Source: Leptospira ryugenii (lineage in GTDB: Bacteria > Spirochaetota > Leptospiria > Leptospirales > Leptospiraceae). From it: DNA of 64,000 nucleotides. The notes below the pieces were generated by a model. It worked only from the letters and a program-made list of their open reading frames with translations. It did no database searches and had not been told where the DNA came from. The stretch is taken from assembly GCF_003114855.1 (NCBI RefSeq), contig NZ_BFBB01000003.1:251077-315076 (forward strand), in the 5' to 3' direction. A program made the translations under genes and the position numbers. Each line of letters begins with the position of its first letter. Position 1 is the first letter of the stretch. Below are positions 15,955 to 24,558 of the stretch, one piece after another.

Positions 15955-16911
15955 CTAAATCTCCAATTCTAAGTTTTCGTGAGCCATAATGATTTCTAAT
16001 TTTCCATGTGGATCAAACATTTCTTTGTACTTCAATGCGCGAAGGTAAACAAGATCTAATTTCTCATCGTCGTATGATGGATCGTGATGGAACATGACTA
16101 ACTTTTTGACCTTTGCTCGCAAGGCAATGTCTGTCGCCATCGATGCAGAACTATGACCCCAGTCTATTTTCTGCAATGACTCTTCAAAAGTATACTGAGT
16201 ATCAAATACCAGAATATCCGCATCCCTAAAGTAATCTATATAGGTATCAATATTTTCCATCTCATCCAAGTTAAACTCTGCGTCAGATGCAAAGATCACT
16301 GATTTACCTGCTTCGGTAAAACGATAAGAAAAACTTCCACCTGGATGCCGGACAGCTTTGCTATAAGCCGTTACATTTGGGCCTAGCGAAAATTCCTGAC
16401 CTTCTGGTATAAATGTAAATGTTTTTTGAGCAGCATAATGATCAAAGGATACTGGGAAATGTGTGAAGACAAATTGGTGTTTTAATCTATCCTGTAGGTC
16501 TTCAACTGAAGAATAAAAATGAAACTGGTTGGATGGAATGAAAAGAGGAACAAAAAAGGGAATCCCTTGGATATGATCCCAATGTGTATGAGTCATGATC
16601 CAAAATGCACTTTCACCATTTTTGCCAAAGCCTTGTGCCATCATCTGGTTTCCTAACTCCCGTAGGCCAGTGCCACCATCAATGATAATCAAATTGTTTT
16701 CTTTATCTCGGATCTCGACACAGGTCGTATTACCGCCGTAAGTGGATGAGGCAGAGAAGCTGAGGGAGTCTAAAAATTTCCTAATGCCCTCCTCATTTTG
16801 TATGTCCGTAGGGCGAACAAGTGAAAGCAACTTTTGTATTTTTTGTTTAACGCTTTCTGGCCGGATCGGGGAACCTATTGAACCTCGTACTCCCCAAAAT
16901 TTGATTTTCAT
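15955..16911 (-). CDS. MBL-fold metallo-hydrolase
   Basis: A 318-aa cytosolic metallo-beta-lactamase-fold hydrolase. It opens with the subfamily signature KFWGVRGSIGSP, then STYGGNTTCVEI and a zinc site THTHWDHIQG near residue 110. Further metal ligands are in SFDHYAAQ, the FASDAEFN aspartate region and the C-terminal MFHHDP. The subfamily is often described as a phosphodiesterase-like regulator; the substrate here is unknown. The start at ATG 16911 aligns with the signature, and an upstream frame-start at 16947 would add 12 residues. It is 2 bases upstream of glpK. Confidence 0.85.
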   Translation of the reverse strand: MKIKFWGVRGSIGSPIRPESVKQKIQKLLSLVRPTDIQNEEGIRKFLDSLSFSASSTYGGNTTCVEIRDKENNLIIIDGGTGLRELGNQMMAQGFGKNGESAFWIMTHTHWDHIQGIPFFVPLFIPSNQFHFYSSVEDLQDRLKHQFVFTHFPVSFDHYAAQKTFTFIPEGQEFSLGPNVTAYSKAVRHPGGSFSYRFTEAGKSVIFASDAEFNLDEMENIDTYIDYFRDADILVFDTQYTFEESLQKIDWGHSSASMATDIALRAKVKKLVMFHHDPSYDDEKLDLVYLRALKYKEMFDPHGKLEIIMAHENLELEI

Positions 16912-16934
16912 TGCTATCTTTTTAGGTGGCTTGT

Positions 16935-16958
16935 CCAAAAAAATCAAACGTTTTTTGG
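16935..16958. promoter_or_regulatory. inverted repeat between divergent genes
   Basis: CCAAAAAA (16935-16942) and TTTTTTGG (16951-16958) form a perfect 8-base inverted repeat with an 8-base spacer. It lies in the 86-base gap between the divergent MBL hydrolase and STAS genes. It could be an operator or part of a promoter; the A/T-rich arms make chance plausible. Confidence 0.3.
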
Positions 16959-16997
16959 TTGCTTATCCTAGAAGAGAAAAGAATGGTAACTTAGGTT

Positions 16998-17306
16998 ATG
17001 TTCGAACTTAAGGTGAAAGCCAGTGCTGATAGCGCTACAATTCATTTTATTGGTAGTCTATCGATTCGGGATACACCAACGTTACGTTCGGAACTCAGTC
17101 GATTAAAGGATAATGGCATCAAATACATTGTCTTTGATTTCAAAGAACTCAACTTCCTAGACTCATCAGGCATTGGAGTGCTACTACATACCTATAATTG
17201 GGCCAAGGAAAGGGAAGGCTCAGTGAAGATTATCCATATGTCAAAAGAGGTAAAGTCCATCTTTACCATTTCAAACTTACTCGACCTCTTTTCTGTAGAA
17301 ACTTAA
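16998..17306 (+). CDS. STAS-domain anti-sigma factor antagonist
   Basis: A 102-aa single STAS domain of the SpoIIAA/RsbV type. The conserved phosphorylatable serine lies in NFLDSSGIGVLL near residue 54, following the IVFDFKEL strand. Such proteins, when unphosphorylated, bind and titrate an anti-sigma kinase. No partner kinase or phosphatase is encoded in this window. The final TTAA is shared with the convergent pssA stop. Confidence 0.9.
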   Translation: MFELKVKASADSATIHFIGSLSIRDTPTLRSELSRLKDNGIKYIVFDFKELNFLDSSGIGVLLHTYNWAKEREGSVKIIHMSKEVKSIFTISNLLDLFSVET

Positions 17307-18058
17307 ACTCTCAGTTCCTCTATCGTATGGATGATAAAAGATACGATTCCCGAAAAGACATAGAAGCCAACTGCCCCATACAAAAAGTATGGCCAGCGGT
17401 ATAGACTGACCACAACCAGAAGCACAGCTAAGCCAATAAATACAATGGCCATCTTTTTCCAACTAAACCTCCCGCGGATAGCAACTTGAGGTTTGGAATA
17501 ACGAATGGTCGAAACCATCAGGAGAGCTGTGCAAATAAAAAAACCAATGACCAAAGGTAGAGGCACTTGGTCCGGGCGAAAGACGAGGGGAAAGGTTCCT
17601 ACGACTACACCTGCGACTGGCGAAGGCAAACCTTGGAAGTACGTTGGATCATGTACAACATTGAAACGCGCCAATCGATAGGCAGCACAAATCGGAAAGA
17701 GAGCAGCAATCAGCATACCAATGGGAAAAAACTCAGGCTTTCCGAAGAGATCCATTTTGTATTCGTCTAGAAACATCTTATACGTTAAAAACCCGGGAGC
17801 AATTCCAAAAGTGGTTAAGTCTGCTAAACTATCCAAATCAGCACCTAACTCTGTCGTGGCGTCCAAGGCCCTTGCGGCCATTCCGTCGAAACCATCAAAG
17901 AGTGCTGCCAATATGATGAACACTCCAGAGAGAATAAACAAATCATGTGGATCTTTTTGGGTAAGACCAACCTCCGAGGCGATCAACATGGAAACAAAAC
18001 CCAATGTTAAGTTTCCTAAGGTAAGTGTGTTGGGAATCCAGGCTAATTTCTTTTTCAT
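17303..18058 (-). CDS. pssA: CDP-diacylglycerol-serine O-phosphatidyltransferase PssA
   Basis: A 251-aa integral membrane enzyme making phosphatidylserine from CDP-diacylglycerol and serine, the precursor of phosphatidylethanolamine. The CDP-alcohol phosphotransferase motif DGMAARALDATTELGADLD with SLAD following (DGx2ARx8Gx3Dx3D) is intact, and FGIAPGF is typical of type II PssA. About seven hydrophobic segments are visible. It overlaps the tsaD stop by 4 bases (ATGA). Confidence 0.92.
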   Translation of the reverse strand: MKKKLAWIPNTLTLGNLTLGFVSMLIASEVGLTQKDPHDLFILSGVFIILAALFDGFDGMAARALDATTELGADLDSLADLTTFGIAPGFLTYKMFLDEYKMDLFGKPEFFPIGMLIAALFPICAAYRLARFNVVHDPTYFQGLPSPVAGVVVGTFPLVFRPDQVPLPLVIGFFICTALLMVSTIRYSKPQVAIRGRFSWKKMAIVFIGLAVLLVVVSLYRWPYFLYGAVGFYVFSGIVSFIIHTIEELRV

Positions 18059-19083
18059 AATTTTGCTTCAATTTTTGGTTTTGGGGATACAAGGAAGTCG
18101 ATCGGGGATCGATGCCCCTTTTGGAAAAGATAGTATCCTAAGCAAGCTACCATAGCTCCGTTGTCTGTGCAGTAAATTTTTTTCTTTGGATAGAAAACTC
18201 TCCAGGATTCTCGTTTCGAAATGGTTTCAATCTCGTTACGAAGTGTTCCATTTGCGAGTACTCCACCTGCAAAGGCAATGTTCCGAATCCCTGTTTTTTT
18301 GACCGCTTTTTTTACATTTCTCAACACGAGTTCAAAGGCTGAGTTTTGGAAGTCGTAACAGATTTTCCTCGCATCTATCTCTAACTGCTGTCTTTGTACA
18401 TGGTACATCACAGCTGTTTTAAGGCCCGAAAAGGAAAAGTCTAAACTGTCACTGGGGGCATCTTTTAAAAGTTTTGGGAAAAAGGAGGCTACTTCTTTTT
18501 CTTGCGTTTCCGCATACTCTTTAGCAAGCCTCTCCACAGGCGGTCCCCCAGGATAAGGCAGGTTTAAGATAGCACTCACTTTGTCAAAGGCCTCGCCTAA
18601 AGCGTCATCCATAGTATCTGCAATTTTTTCCATCTTTCCGAAGTCATGGTATAAATAAATGGAAGAGTTTCCGCCAGAGAGAAGAACAGCTAACAAAGGA
18701 AAGTTGGGCAACTCCTCTTCTAAACGAATCACAGCAAAATGTGCTTCTAAATGGTTCACAGCAACGATCGGAATTTGGTGAGTGAGGGCTATACAACGTG
18801 CTAATTGGGCCCCGATGAGAAGAGAACCCATAAGCCCTGGGTGAGAACTAACGGAAACGTAGCTGAGGTCTGAAATCTGAATATTTGCCTCTCTGAGTGC
18901 CGTCTCCAATAATGGATTGATCTTTTCCAGATGAGCTCTGGAGGCAAGCTCCGGCACTACTCCGCGGTATTCCGCATGGTCAGCGATTTGGCTATATATC
19001 ACAAAGGACCGGACTTCCTTTCCATCTTGGATGATGGCTAAGGAAGTTTCATCGCAACTAGATTCAATCCCCAATCCTAACAT
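18055..19083 (-). CDS. tsaD: tRNA threonylcarbamoyladenosine transferase subunit TsaD
   Basis: A 342-aa ASKHA-fold protein that, with TsaB and TsaE, transfers threonylcarbamoyl to A37 of ANN-decoding tRNAs. GIESSCDETSLAI opens the protein, the metal site NHLEAHFA is near residue 110, and LSGGNSSIYL, DDALGEAFDK and the C-terminal YCTDNGAMVA motif are intact. The length is normal. It is 2 bases downstream of the CtpA-type protease and overlaps pssA. Confidence 0.96.
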   Translation of the reverse strand: MLGLGIESSCDETSLAIIQDGKEVRSFVIYSQIADHAEYRGVVPELASRAHLEKINPLLETALREANIQISDLSYVSVSSHPGLMGSLLIGAQLARCIALTHQIPIVAVNHLEAHFAVIRLEEELPNFPLLAVLLSGGNSSIYLYHDFGKMEKIADTMDDALGEAFDKVSAILNLPYPGGPPVERLAKEYAETQEKEVASFFPKLLKDAPSDSLDFSFSGLKTAVMYHVQRQQLEIDARKICYDFQNSAFELVLRNVKKAVKKTGIRNIAFAGGVLANGTLRNEIETISKRESWRVFYPKKKIYCTDNGAMVACLGYYLFQKGHRSPIDFLVSPKPKIEAKL

Positions 19084-19085
19084 GT

Positions 19086-20453
19086 TTATAGATTCAGTAT
19101 GCGGATCGCTTCCTTTAGTTGTAGGTCTAGTTCGGTATTGGGAGCTTGTGTCGATTGAGTGCTTCGCAATTCATTAAATAAGAATAATCGAATGACCGAA
19201 TCAGAAATGGTAAGTTTCTCTTCCTTCAAAAGATTTTGGAATTCTAGAACGGTCTCATCGTTGTAATCGCTATGAGCATTAAAAAAAGTACGAAGTTTCC
19301 CACGTTTCTGCAGTTTCTCGAAAGCAAATTTCTCGTCATCATTTGCGGATATTGGGTTTACCAATACATCAGGTGTGATGCCCTTCCCATGGATCGACTT
19401 TCCAGAAGGAGTAAAATACTTTTGTATGGTAATGGCAACTCCTGTTTTGTGAGAAAGAGGAAAGATGGATTGGACCGAGCCTTTTCCGAAGCTTTGAGTG
19501 CCCACAACTTTTGCTCGTTTATGGTCTTGCAAGGCACCTGCCAAAATTTCCGAAGCACTTGCTGAGCCACCGTTTAACAAAATAGCTAGTGGAATATCTA
19601 AAAATTTTGCACCCTGTTTATCGGAACGAAAGGTTTTGACAAGGACACCTCCTCTTCCTCGAACAGAAAGTATTTCTTGGTTTGCTGGCAAAAATAAATC
19701 AGCCAATTCTACCGAGAGATCAACAAGTCCACCAGGATTCATACGCAGATCAATGACTAAGTTTTTTGCGCCACTCTCGATTAACTTTTTAATACTATCC
19801 TCAAATTGTTTGGCTGTATTTTCCCTACCCATAAATTGAGCGAGTTTTATATAACCTGTTTTTGTTTGAGGTAAATAGGATGAACGAATATATTGGATCT
19901 TGATTAACTCGCGGATCATACTTACAGTGAATGGATCCTTGACACCTTTCCTTTCGATCTTCATACTTAAGGAAGAACCTACCTCTCCTCGCATCATATT
20001 GATGGAATCTGCCATGGAAACATTCTTCGTAGATTTTCCATTGATTTCTATTATTCTATCTTGCGGCAAGAGTCCTGCCTTCCAAGCAGGTGTGCCCTCT
20101 AAGGGTGCCACAATGATAAAGGCTCCATCTTGAAAGCTAACTTCCACACCTATGCCACCAAAAGAACCCTTTGTTTCATTTTGCAACTCGAGGAATTCAT
20201 CAGAATCTAAAAATCTTGTATGAGGATCACCTAAACTCTGTAAGGCTCCCTGTATGGCGCCAACATATAATTTTTTTTCGTCTGCAGGCTCTACAAAGTC
20301 ACTTTCAACAAATCCGAGCACTTCATGAAACACTTGTAAGTAAGCCTCGCCCGTTGTGGAAATGGCCTTCACACGAGGAAGTGAACCAAAAAAAATAAAT
20401 GAGATTAAAATAAATACGAGGCTAAGCCATAACAGTCGTTCTTTGTTCTTCAT
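19086..20453 (-). CDS. carboxy-terminal processing protease (S41), CtpA-type
   Basis: A 455-aa periplasmic serine protease with an N-terminal signal anchor (about residues 7-30), a PDZ domain (about 95-175, GGIGVEVSF... and GLLPQDRIIEINGKS) and an S41 catalytic core. The nucleophile serine lies in NGGSASASEILAGAL and the general-base lysine in QSFGKGSVQS. The C-terminal 90 residues are poorly conserved. It follows a small lipoprotein gene by 3 bases and precedes tsaD by 2. Likely roles are processing or quality control of envelope proteins. Confidence 0.93.
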   Translation of the reverse strand: MKNKERLLWLSLVFILISFIFFGSLPRVKAISTTGEAYLQVFHEVLGFVESDFVEPADEKKLYVGAIQGALQSLGDPHTRFLDSDEFLELQNETKGSFGGIGVEVSFQDGAFIIVAPLEGTPAWKAGLLPQDRIIEINGKSTKNVSMADSINMMRGEVGSSLSMKIERKGVKDPFTVSMIRELIKIQYIRSSYLPQTKTGYIKLAQFMGRENTAKQFEDSIKKLIESGAKNLVIDLRMNPGGLVDLSVELADLFLPANQEILSVRGRGGVLVKTFRSDKQGAKFLDIPLAILLNGGSASASEILAGALQDHKRAKVVGTQSFGKGSVQSIFPLSHKTGVAITIQKYFTPSGKSIHGKGITPDVLVNPISANDDEKFAFEKLQKRGKLRTFFNAHSDYNDETVLEFQNLLKEEKLTISDSVIRLFLFNELRSTQSTQAPNTELDLQLKEAIRILNL

Positions 20454-20456
20454 ATT

Positions 20457-20744
20457 TTAGTTTCCGTAAATGGAGTGGTATAGTTTTGGATTTTTGTTGA
20501 GGAGTAAAGATTTGGCCTCTGCAATCGGCAACCGATATACACTACAAGCCTCTTCAAACAACTCTTTGTCTGTAGGCACAGTCTTTTTGGGATCTGTCAT
20601 CAAACCTGTTTGGATACGAGTCTCCGCAAATCGTTCCAATGCCCGAGACAAATCAGCCTCCGACACAAGATCTTTTTCAGCAATGCATGAGAAAGTGAAA
20701 CTGAGTAGGATGAAAAACAAGAGCCAGAGTTGCTTTAATCGCAT
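20457..20744 (-). CDS. small putative lipoprotein
   Basis: 95 aa with an N-terminal signal of about 19 residues ending FTFSC, compatible with the loose spirochaetal lipobox. The mature part of about 75 residues is helical (SEADLSRALERFAETRIQTG; DKELFEEACSVYRLPI), with one further Cys. Located between lexA and the ctpA-type protease, 3 bases from the latter, it may be a partner or adaptor of that protease. No family is recognised. Confidence 0.65.
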   Translation of the reverse strand: MRLKQLWLLFFILLSFTFSCIAEKDLVSEADLSRALERFAETRIQTGLMTDPKKTVPTDKELFEEACSVYRLPIAEAKSLLLNKNPKLYHSIYGN

Positions 20745-20781
20745 ACCCCTAGACCTTGTGATAAGCTCAGGTAGGGGTCAA

Positions 20782-21390
20782 TCAGTAAATTCGGTAGAGG
20801 CCGATCAGTTTTCCGACGATGCTTGCTTTTTTTGTTTTGATGGGCTTCAATTTGGAATTTCTCGGCTCAAGGCGGATGTGGTCAGCCTCTTTGTAGAAAA
20901 CCTTCAAAGTAGCTTCGTTATCTAAGAGTGCGACTACGATCTCACCATTTTTGGCTGTGTCTTTTTTTTGTATGATGGCGATATCTCCATCGCTAATGCC
21001 TGCTTCCACCATAGAATCCCCTTTGACCCTTAGGGCAAAGGTTCCTGGTTTACTCGCTAAATCATCAGGCACCGCAAGGTACTCTTCTATGTTTTCTTCT
21101 GCGAGGATGGGAGAACCGGCGGCCACTTGCCCGAGAAGGGGGATGCCAGATGCACGCACAAGAAGAGCCTCATCTTGTGTGCCTTTCAATAATTCAATGG
21201 CTCGGCTTTGGTTTTTAGAGGTACGGATATAGCCTTTCTTTTCGATAGCCTTGAGGTGGTCATAAGCACCCTTTGCAGTAATTCCGAACTGGTCACCAAT
21301 CTCTCGGATGGTAGGTGGAAATCCTTTTTCTCGAACTGACTCGGTGATAAACAGGAGAACCTGCTCCTGCTTTTCTGTTAAATCCTTCAT
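20782..21390 (-). CDS. lexA: SOS repressor LexA
   Basis: A 202-aa repressor. The N-terminal winged helix-turn-helix (PPTIREIGDQFGITAKGAYDHLKAIEKKGYI) binds DNA. The C-terminal S24 domain has the cleavage site VAAGSP, the catalytic serine in KGDSMVEAG and the lysine in ATLKVFY. RecA-stimulated self-cleavage therefore looks intact. The ATG at 21390 aligns with family N-termini; another ATG three codons upstream is possible. No clear TTTG-N5-CAAA box is visible immediately upstream by eye. Confidence 0.95.
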   Translation of the reverse strand: MKDLTEKQEQVLLFITESVREKGFPPTIREIGDQFGITAKGAYDHLKAIEKKGYIRTSKNQSRAIELLKGTQDEALLVRASGIPLLGQVAAGSPILAEENIEEYLAVPDDLASKPGTFALRVKGDSMVEAGISDGDIAIIQKKDTAKNGEIVVALLDNEATLKVFYKEADHIRLEPRNSKLKPIKTKKASIVGKLIGLYRIY

Positions 21391-21434
21391 ACTTAACAAA
21401 TAAATAGGAAATGTATGTTATGTCAAACTTATTT

Positions 21435-22622
21435 TTACAACTTTAAGTATTCACTTTTCAGTACGAAGGAGCCGTCTTTCACAATAGCTTCGTTGCCATC
21501 CAATCCGGTTAGGATTTCTACCCAATCTTCGTAGGACTTGCCCAATCCTACTTTCTTCGCGCTAAAACTTGCATCCATATTCTTCACAAATACAAAGGTC
21601 TCTCCTTCAATTTTATGAACGGAATCCATAGGGATAACTTTGATTTTGTTTCGAAGATTTTCTGCTACCATACCCTTCACGTTTGCTGTTACACTTTGTC
21701 CGGGACGCAAACGACCATTTGCATTTCTTACTTCGAGACGGATCTCCGCAGTTTTTTTCACTGGATCAATGACATCTGAGACATAGGAGACAACTGCCTT
21801 CACAGCATCGTCAATGGTTCCACCGATAGGAATGACTTTTGCTTCATTTCCTTTCCGCAAACTATTAAGATCCTTTTCAAAAACCTCAAGATTGATCCAT
21901 AGAACACTTAGATCCGCAACAGTAAATAAGTTGTCTCTTGCATTCACAGCTTGGCCAATGATTGCTTCTCGTACGGTCACCGTACCTGATATGGGAGACC
22001 GAATGAAAAGATTTTTTGAATTGTATTTACCAGCTTCCAGATTAGAAATTTCAGAATCGTTTAGTCCCAAATTTTCTAGGGCATTGCGACTAGTTTCCAT
22101 TTCTGCTTTTACGGATTTATAATCCATGAGTGACATTTCGTACTCTTTTGCCGAGGTCACCTTCTTCTCATATAATTCTTTTGCTCTATCTGCTTGTACT
22201 TTCAAAGCCTCTAACCTAGCTCTAGCTTTCAGGTAATTTGCTTCTGTGGTTCCGAGCTCAACTGATTGAATGGAAGCGAGAGGAGCACCTTTTTTTACAC
22301 GATCTCCTTCTTTCACAAAAACAGAAAGAATTCGTCCATTGACGCGGGATCCAACTTTTGCCACATTATTCATGTCATACGAAACAGTACCGGGCAATTG
22401 TAGATCTTCTTCTACAGCTCTTTCTTCAAGGTAAACTATGGAGAAAGGATGATTTTTTTGAATTTCTTCTGAAACTCGAAACTTTGACTTATCATCGGAG
22501 AGACTTTCTGTTTTTTTGGGTCCTCCAAAAAACTTAGTGTATCCATAATAAGATAGACTCAGGAGGAAGGCTCCTATCGCTATCTTTCGGAACAAAGGTG
22601 ATTTTAAAAATGATGCTTTCAT
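21435..22622 (-). CDS. RND efflux periplasmic adaptor (CzcB/CusB-type)
   Basis: A 395-aa membrane-fusion protein with an N-terminal anchor (about residues 10-27). It has a barrel-sandwich lipoyl domain split around a coiled-coil hairpin (VGSRVNGRILSVFVKEGDRVKKGAPLAS ... LFIRSPISGTVT) and a C-terminal beta-barrel (RPGQSVTANVKGM). It links the inner-membrane pump to the outer-membrane channel. There is no N-terminal His-rich or Met-rich metal-binding extension. It is last of the pump genes and 9 bases after the TolC-family gene. Confidence 0.92.
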   Translation of the reverse strand: MKASFLKSPLFRKIAIGAFLLSLSYYGYTKFFGGPKKTESLSDDKSKFRVSEEIQKNHPFSIVYLEERAVEEDLQLPGTVSYDMNNVAKVGSRVNGRILSVFVKEGDRVKKGAPLASIQSVELGTTEANYLKARARLEALKVQADRAKELYEKKVTSAKEYEMSLMDYKSVKAEMETSRNALENLGLNDSEISNLEAGKYNSKNLFIRSPISGTVTVREAIIGQAVNARDNLFTVADLSVLWINLEVFEKDLNSLRKGNEAKVIPIGGTIDDAVKAVVSYVSDVIDPVKKTAEIRLEVRNANGRLRPGQSVTANVKGMVAENLRNKIKVIPMDSVHKIEGETFVFVKNMDASFSAKKVGLGKSYEDWVEILTGLDGNEAIVKDGSFVLKSEYLKL

Positions 22623-22630
22623 TTGGTTTC

Positions 22631-23935
22631 CTATAAATCTGATGTATCCATTTTGCCTATAGCTGCTCTAAATGCTTCTAAGGCATTGTAGTAGAGATAA
22701 ATGATCTCATAATAATTTCTGAGGACATTTAAATAATTTTTTTCTGCTTCCAAGAAAGTAACTAAATTTGATGCACCACGAATGTAGGCTAGTCTAGATT
22801 TTTCCTGAACCTCTCTGTTTTTATTGATGAGATCAAACTGTTTGTATTCTAAAAGTTGAGATTCTCTTGCCTGCAATTCCTTGACGGCGGCAGATATCTC
22901 ATTTAAGATTTCATTTCTCTTTGCCTCTACGTCAAAGGTCAGTTTTTTGAATGACTCTTCTGACTTCAGGATTTCACCTTGTCGGCGGTCAAATAAAGGG
23001 AGAGGAGTGGACGCATAAATCCCTGTTACGTGCTCTGTTCCTTTGTTTAGGTATTCAACACCGAGAGTCAAAGGAGGAATGATCTCTCGTTTACGGAGTT
23101 CAATATTCATTCTCTCTTTCTGTTGTCGAAGTTTTAAGACAACCAAATCAGGTCGACCTTCTATATCGAATTTATCTAGCTCTAGGCCAAATTCTTTCGT
23201 AGAGAAAAATTCCAAACGCCCCTTCACTTCCAGGGGAACATTGCTATCTGGAAGACCGATGAGCACCCGTAAGTTTTTGACAACCTGGGCCCGTAGTATT
23301 CTCGCATTTCTATATTCACGGTCGATCTGGATTCTCTCTAAGGTTAATCGGTCGTATTCCAAAAAGGAAATATCCCCTTTTTCTGCTCTTAGTTTTGTCA
23401 GGTCGAGAAGGTCTTGGTAATTTTCCAAAAATTCCTTCTGGTAATTGATTTGCTCGGTGACATACAAATAGGTCCAAAAATTTTGCCGAAGCCGCAAACG
23501 AAACAAGCGATCAAAGTCATTAAAATTAGCAATCGTTGCCATAAACTCTTGTTTTGCGACCTTTTCTCTTTGGGGGATTACGCCACTCAAATCGAATGGT
23601 TGGTTGTAAATCACAGATGTTTCTGGTAAGCCAGTTCCGCTAGTCGCTCGCGCACCTATAAACTGCTGTTGCATATTGACTATTGGATTGTAGTACAGAC
23701 TCGCAGTGATAATATCACCTCTAGCAATCCCAATGTTTTGTTTTTCTCGCAAATAAAGGGGATTACTCGAAACAGCAAATGATTCCAAATCACCTATATT
23801 CCACTTTTCATTGAAATTTAAGGAAATAGTATCCTCACCCAAAAATAATGGATCTAAGTTCTTCTCCATAATATCTTTTGCTGACAAAGACATTACAGAA
23901 AGAACTAGAATAGAAAGTATTCGAAGCATTTTCAT
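22631..23935 (-). CDS. TolC-family outer-membrane efflux protein (CzcC-type)
   Basis: 434 aa with a signal peptide (about residues 1-19, ending LSA). Two outer-membrane-efflux repeats are dominated by long coiled helices (for example LYLREKQNIGIARGDIITAS; KELQARESQLLEYKQ). It forms the outer-membrane exit channel of the pump. Its ATG overlaps the ppa stop (ATGA), coupling it to pyrophosphatase translation. Confidence 0.9.
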   Translation of the reverse strand: MKMLRILSILVLSVMSLSAKDIMEKNLDPLFLGEDTISLNFNEKWNIGDLESFAVSSNPLYLREKQNIGIARGDIITASLYYNPIVNMQQQFIGARATSGTGLPETSVIYNQPFDLSGVIPQREKVAKQEFMATIANFNDFDRLFRLRLRQNFWTYLYVTEQINYQKEFLENYQDLLDLTKLRAEKGDISFLEYDRLTLERIQIDREYRNARILRAQVVKNLRVLIGLPDSNVPLEVKGRLEFFSTKEFGLELDKFDIEGRPDLVVLKLRQQKERMNIELRKREIIPPLTLGVEYLNKGTEHVTGIYASTPLPLFDRRQGEILKSEESFKKLTFDVEAKRNEILNEISAAVKELQARESQLLEYKQFDLINKNREVQEKSRLAYIRGASNLVTFLEAEKNYLNVLRNYYEIIYLYYNALEAFRAAIGKMDTSDL

Positions 23936-24555
23936 ACCGTAACAAACTTCTTTATATAATCTTCAATGCCAAACTGAATCACCCGAAGAGCCTCTTCTTT
24001 ACCATACACCTCCGTAATTTCTACAGTTCCAGACGTAGGAGAATTTGGATCGAGTTTATAGGTGAGGAAGTAGTGTTGTAGTTTTTTGATCATTGCCTCT
24101 GGGACATCGCCGATTTCCTTCATCAATCCGAACACTTCGTCACCTTTTAAAACTGCAATGATTTTGTCGTCAGCCTCACCCTTATCAATCATACGTAACC
24201 CACCAATAGGGATTACGGAAAGTATAGTGTTCCCATGATTGATAGGGCTTGCGCTAAGGACGCAAATATCAATAGGGTCTCCATCACCTTCTATATTCGG
24301 TCGGCCAACTACATCCGAACAATGTTTTCCAGATGCCTCACCAGAATAAGTACGAGGAATAAAACCGTACAGAGTCGGTGAACGGTTGCTATATTTTTGA
24401 GGTCGGTCCACACGGATAAAGCCAGATGCTTTGTCGATTTCATATTTAACAGGATCCTGTGGAGTGAGTTCGATAAATACATCGATTTCATCTGGTGCCT
24501 TTGGCCCCAATTCAATCCCGTGCCACGGATGTGCTACATAGTAATTTGGCTTCAT
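23932..24555 (-). CDS. ppa: soluble inorganic pyrophosphatase (family I)
   Basis: A 207-aa cytosolic Mg-dependent pyrophosphatase. The family signature DGDPIDICVL and the active-site segments YGFIPRTYSGE and KGDEVFG are present, with the catalytic lysine in DPVKYEIDK near residue 38. It lies between czcA (3-base gap) and the TolC-family gene (4-base overlap), so it is expressed as part of an efflux operon, which is unexpected for a housekeeping enzyme. Confidence 0.93.
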   Translation of the reverse strand: MKPNYYVAHPWHGIELGPKAPDEIDVFIELTPQDPVKYEIDKASGFIRVDRPQKYSNRSPTLYGFIPRTYSGEASGKHCSDVVGRPNIEGDGDPIDICVLSASPINHGNTILSVIPIGGLRMIDKGEADDKIIAVLKGDEVFGLMKEIGDVPEAMIKKLQHYFLTYKLDPNSPTSGTVEITEVYGKEEALRVIQFGIEDYIKKFVTV

Positions 24556-24558
24556 GTT

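Noticed and set aside
21391..21440. Self-regulatory LexA box upstream of lexA
   Set aside because: TTTGACATAACAT begins like TTTG-N5-CAAA, but the second half does not match; a genome-wide motif search would be needed.
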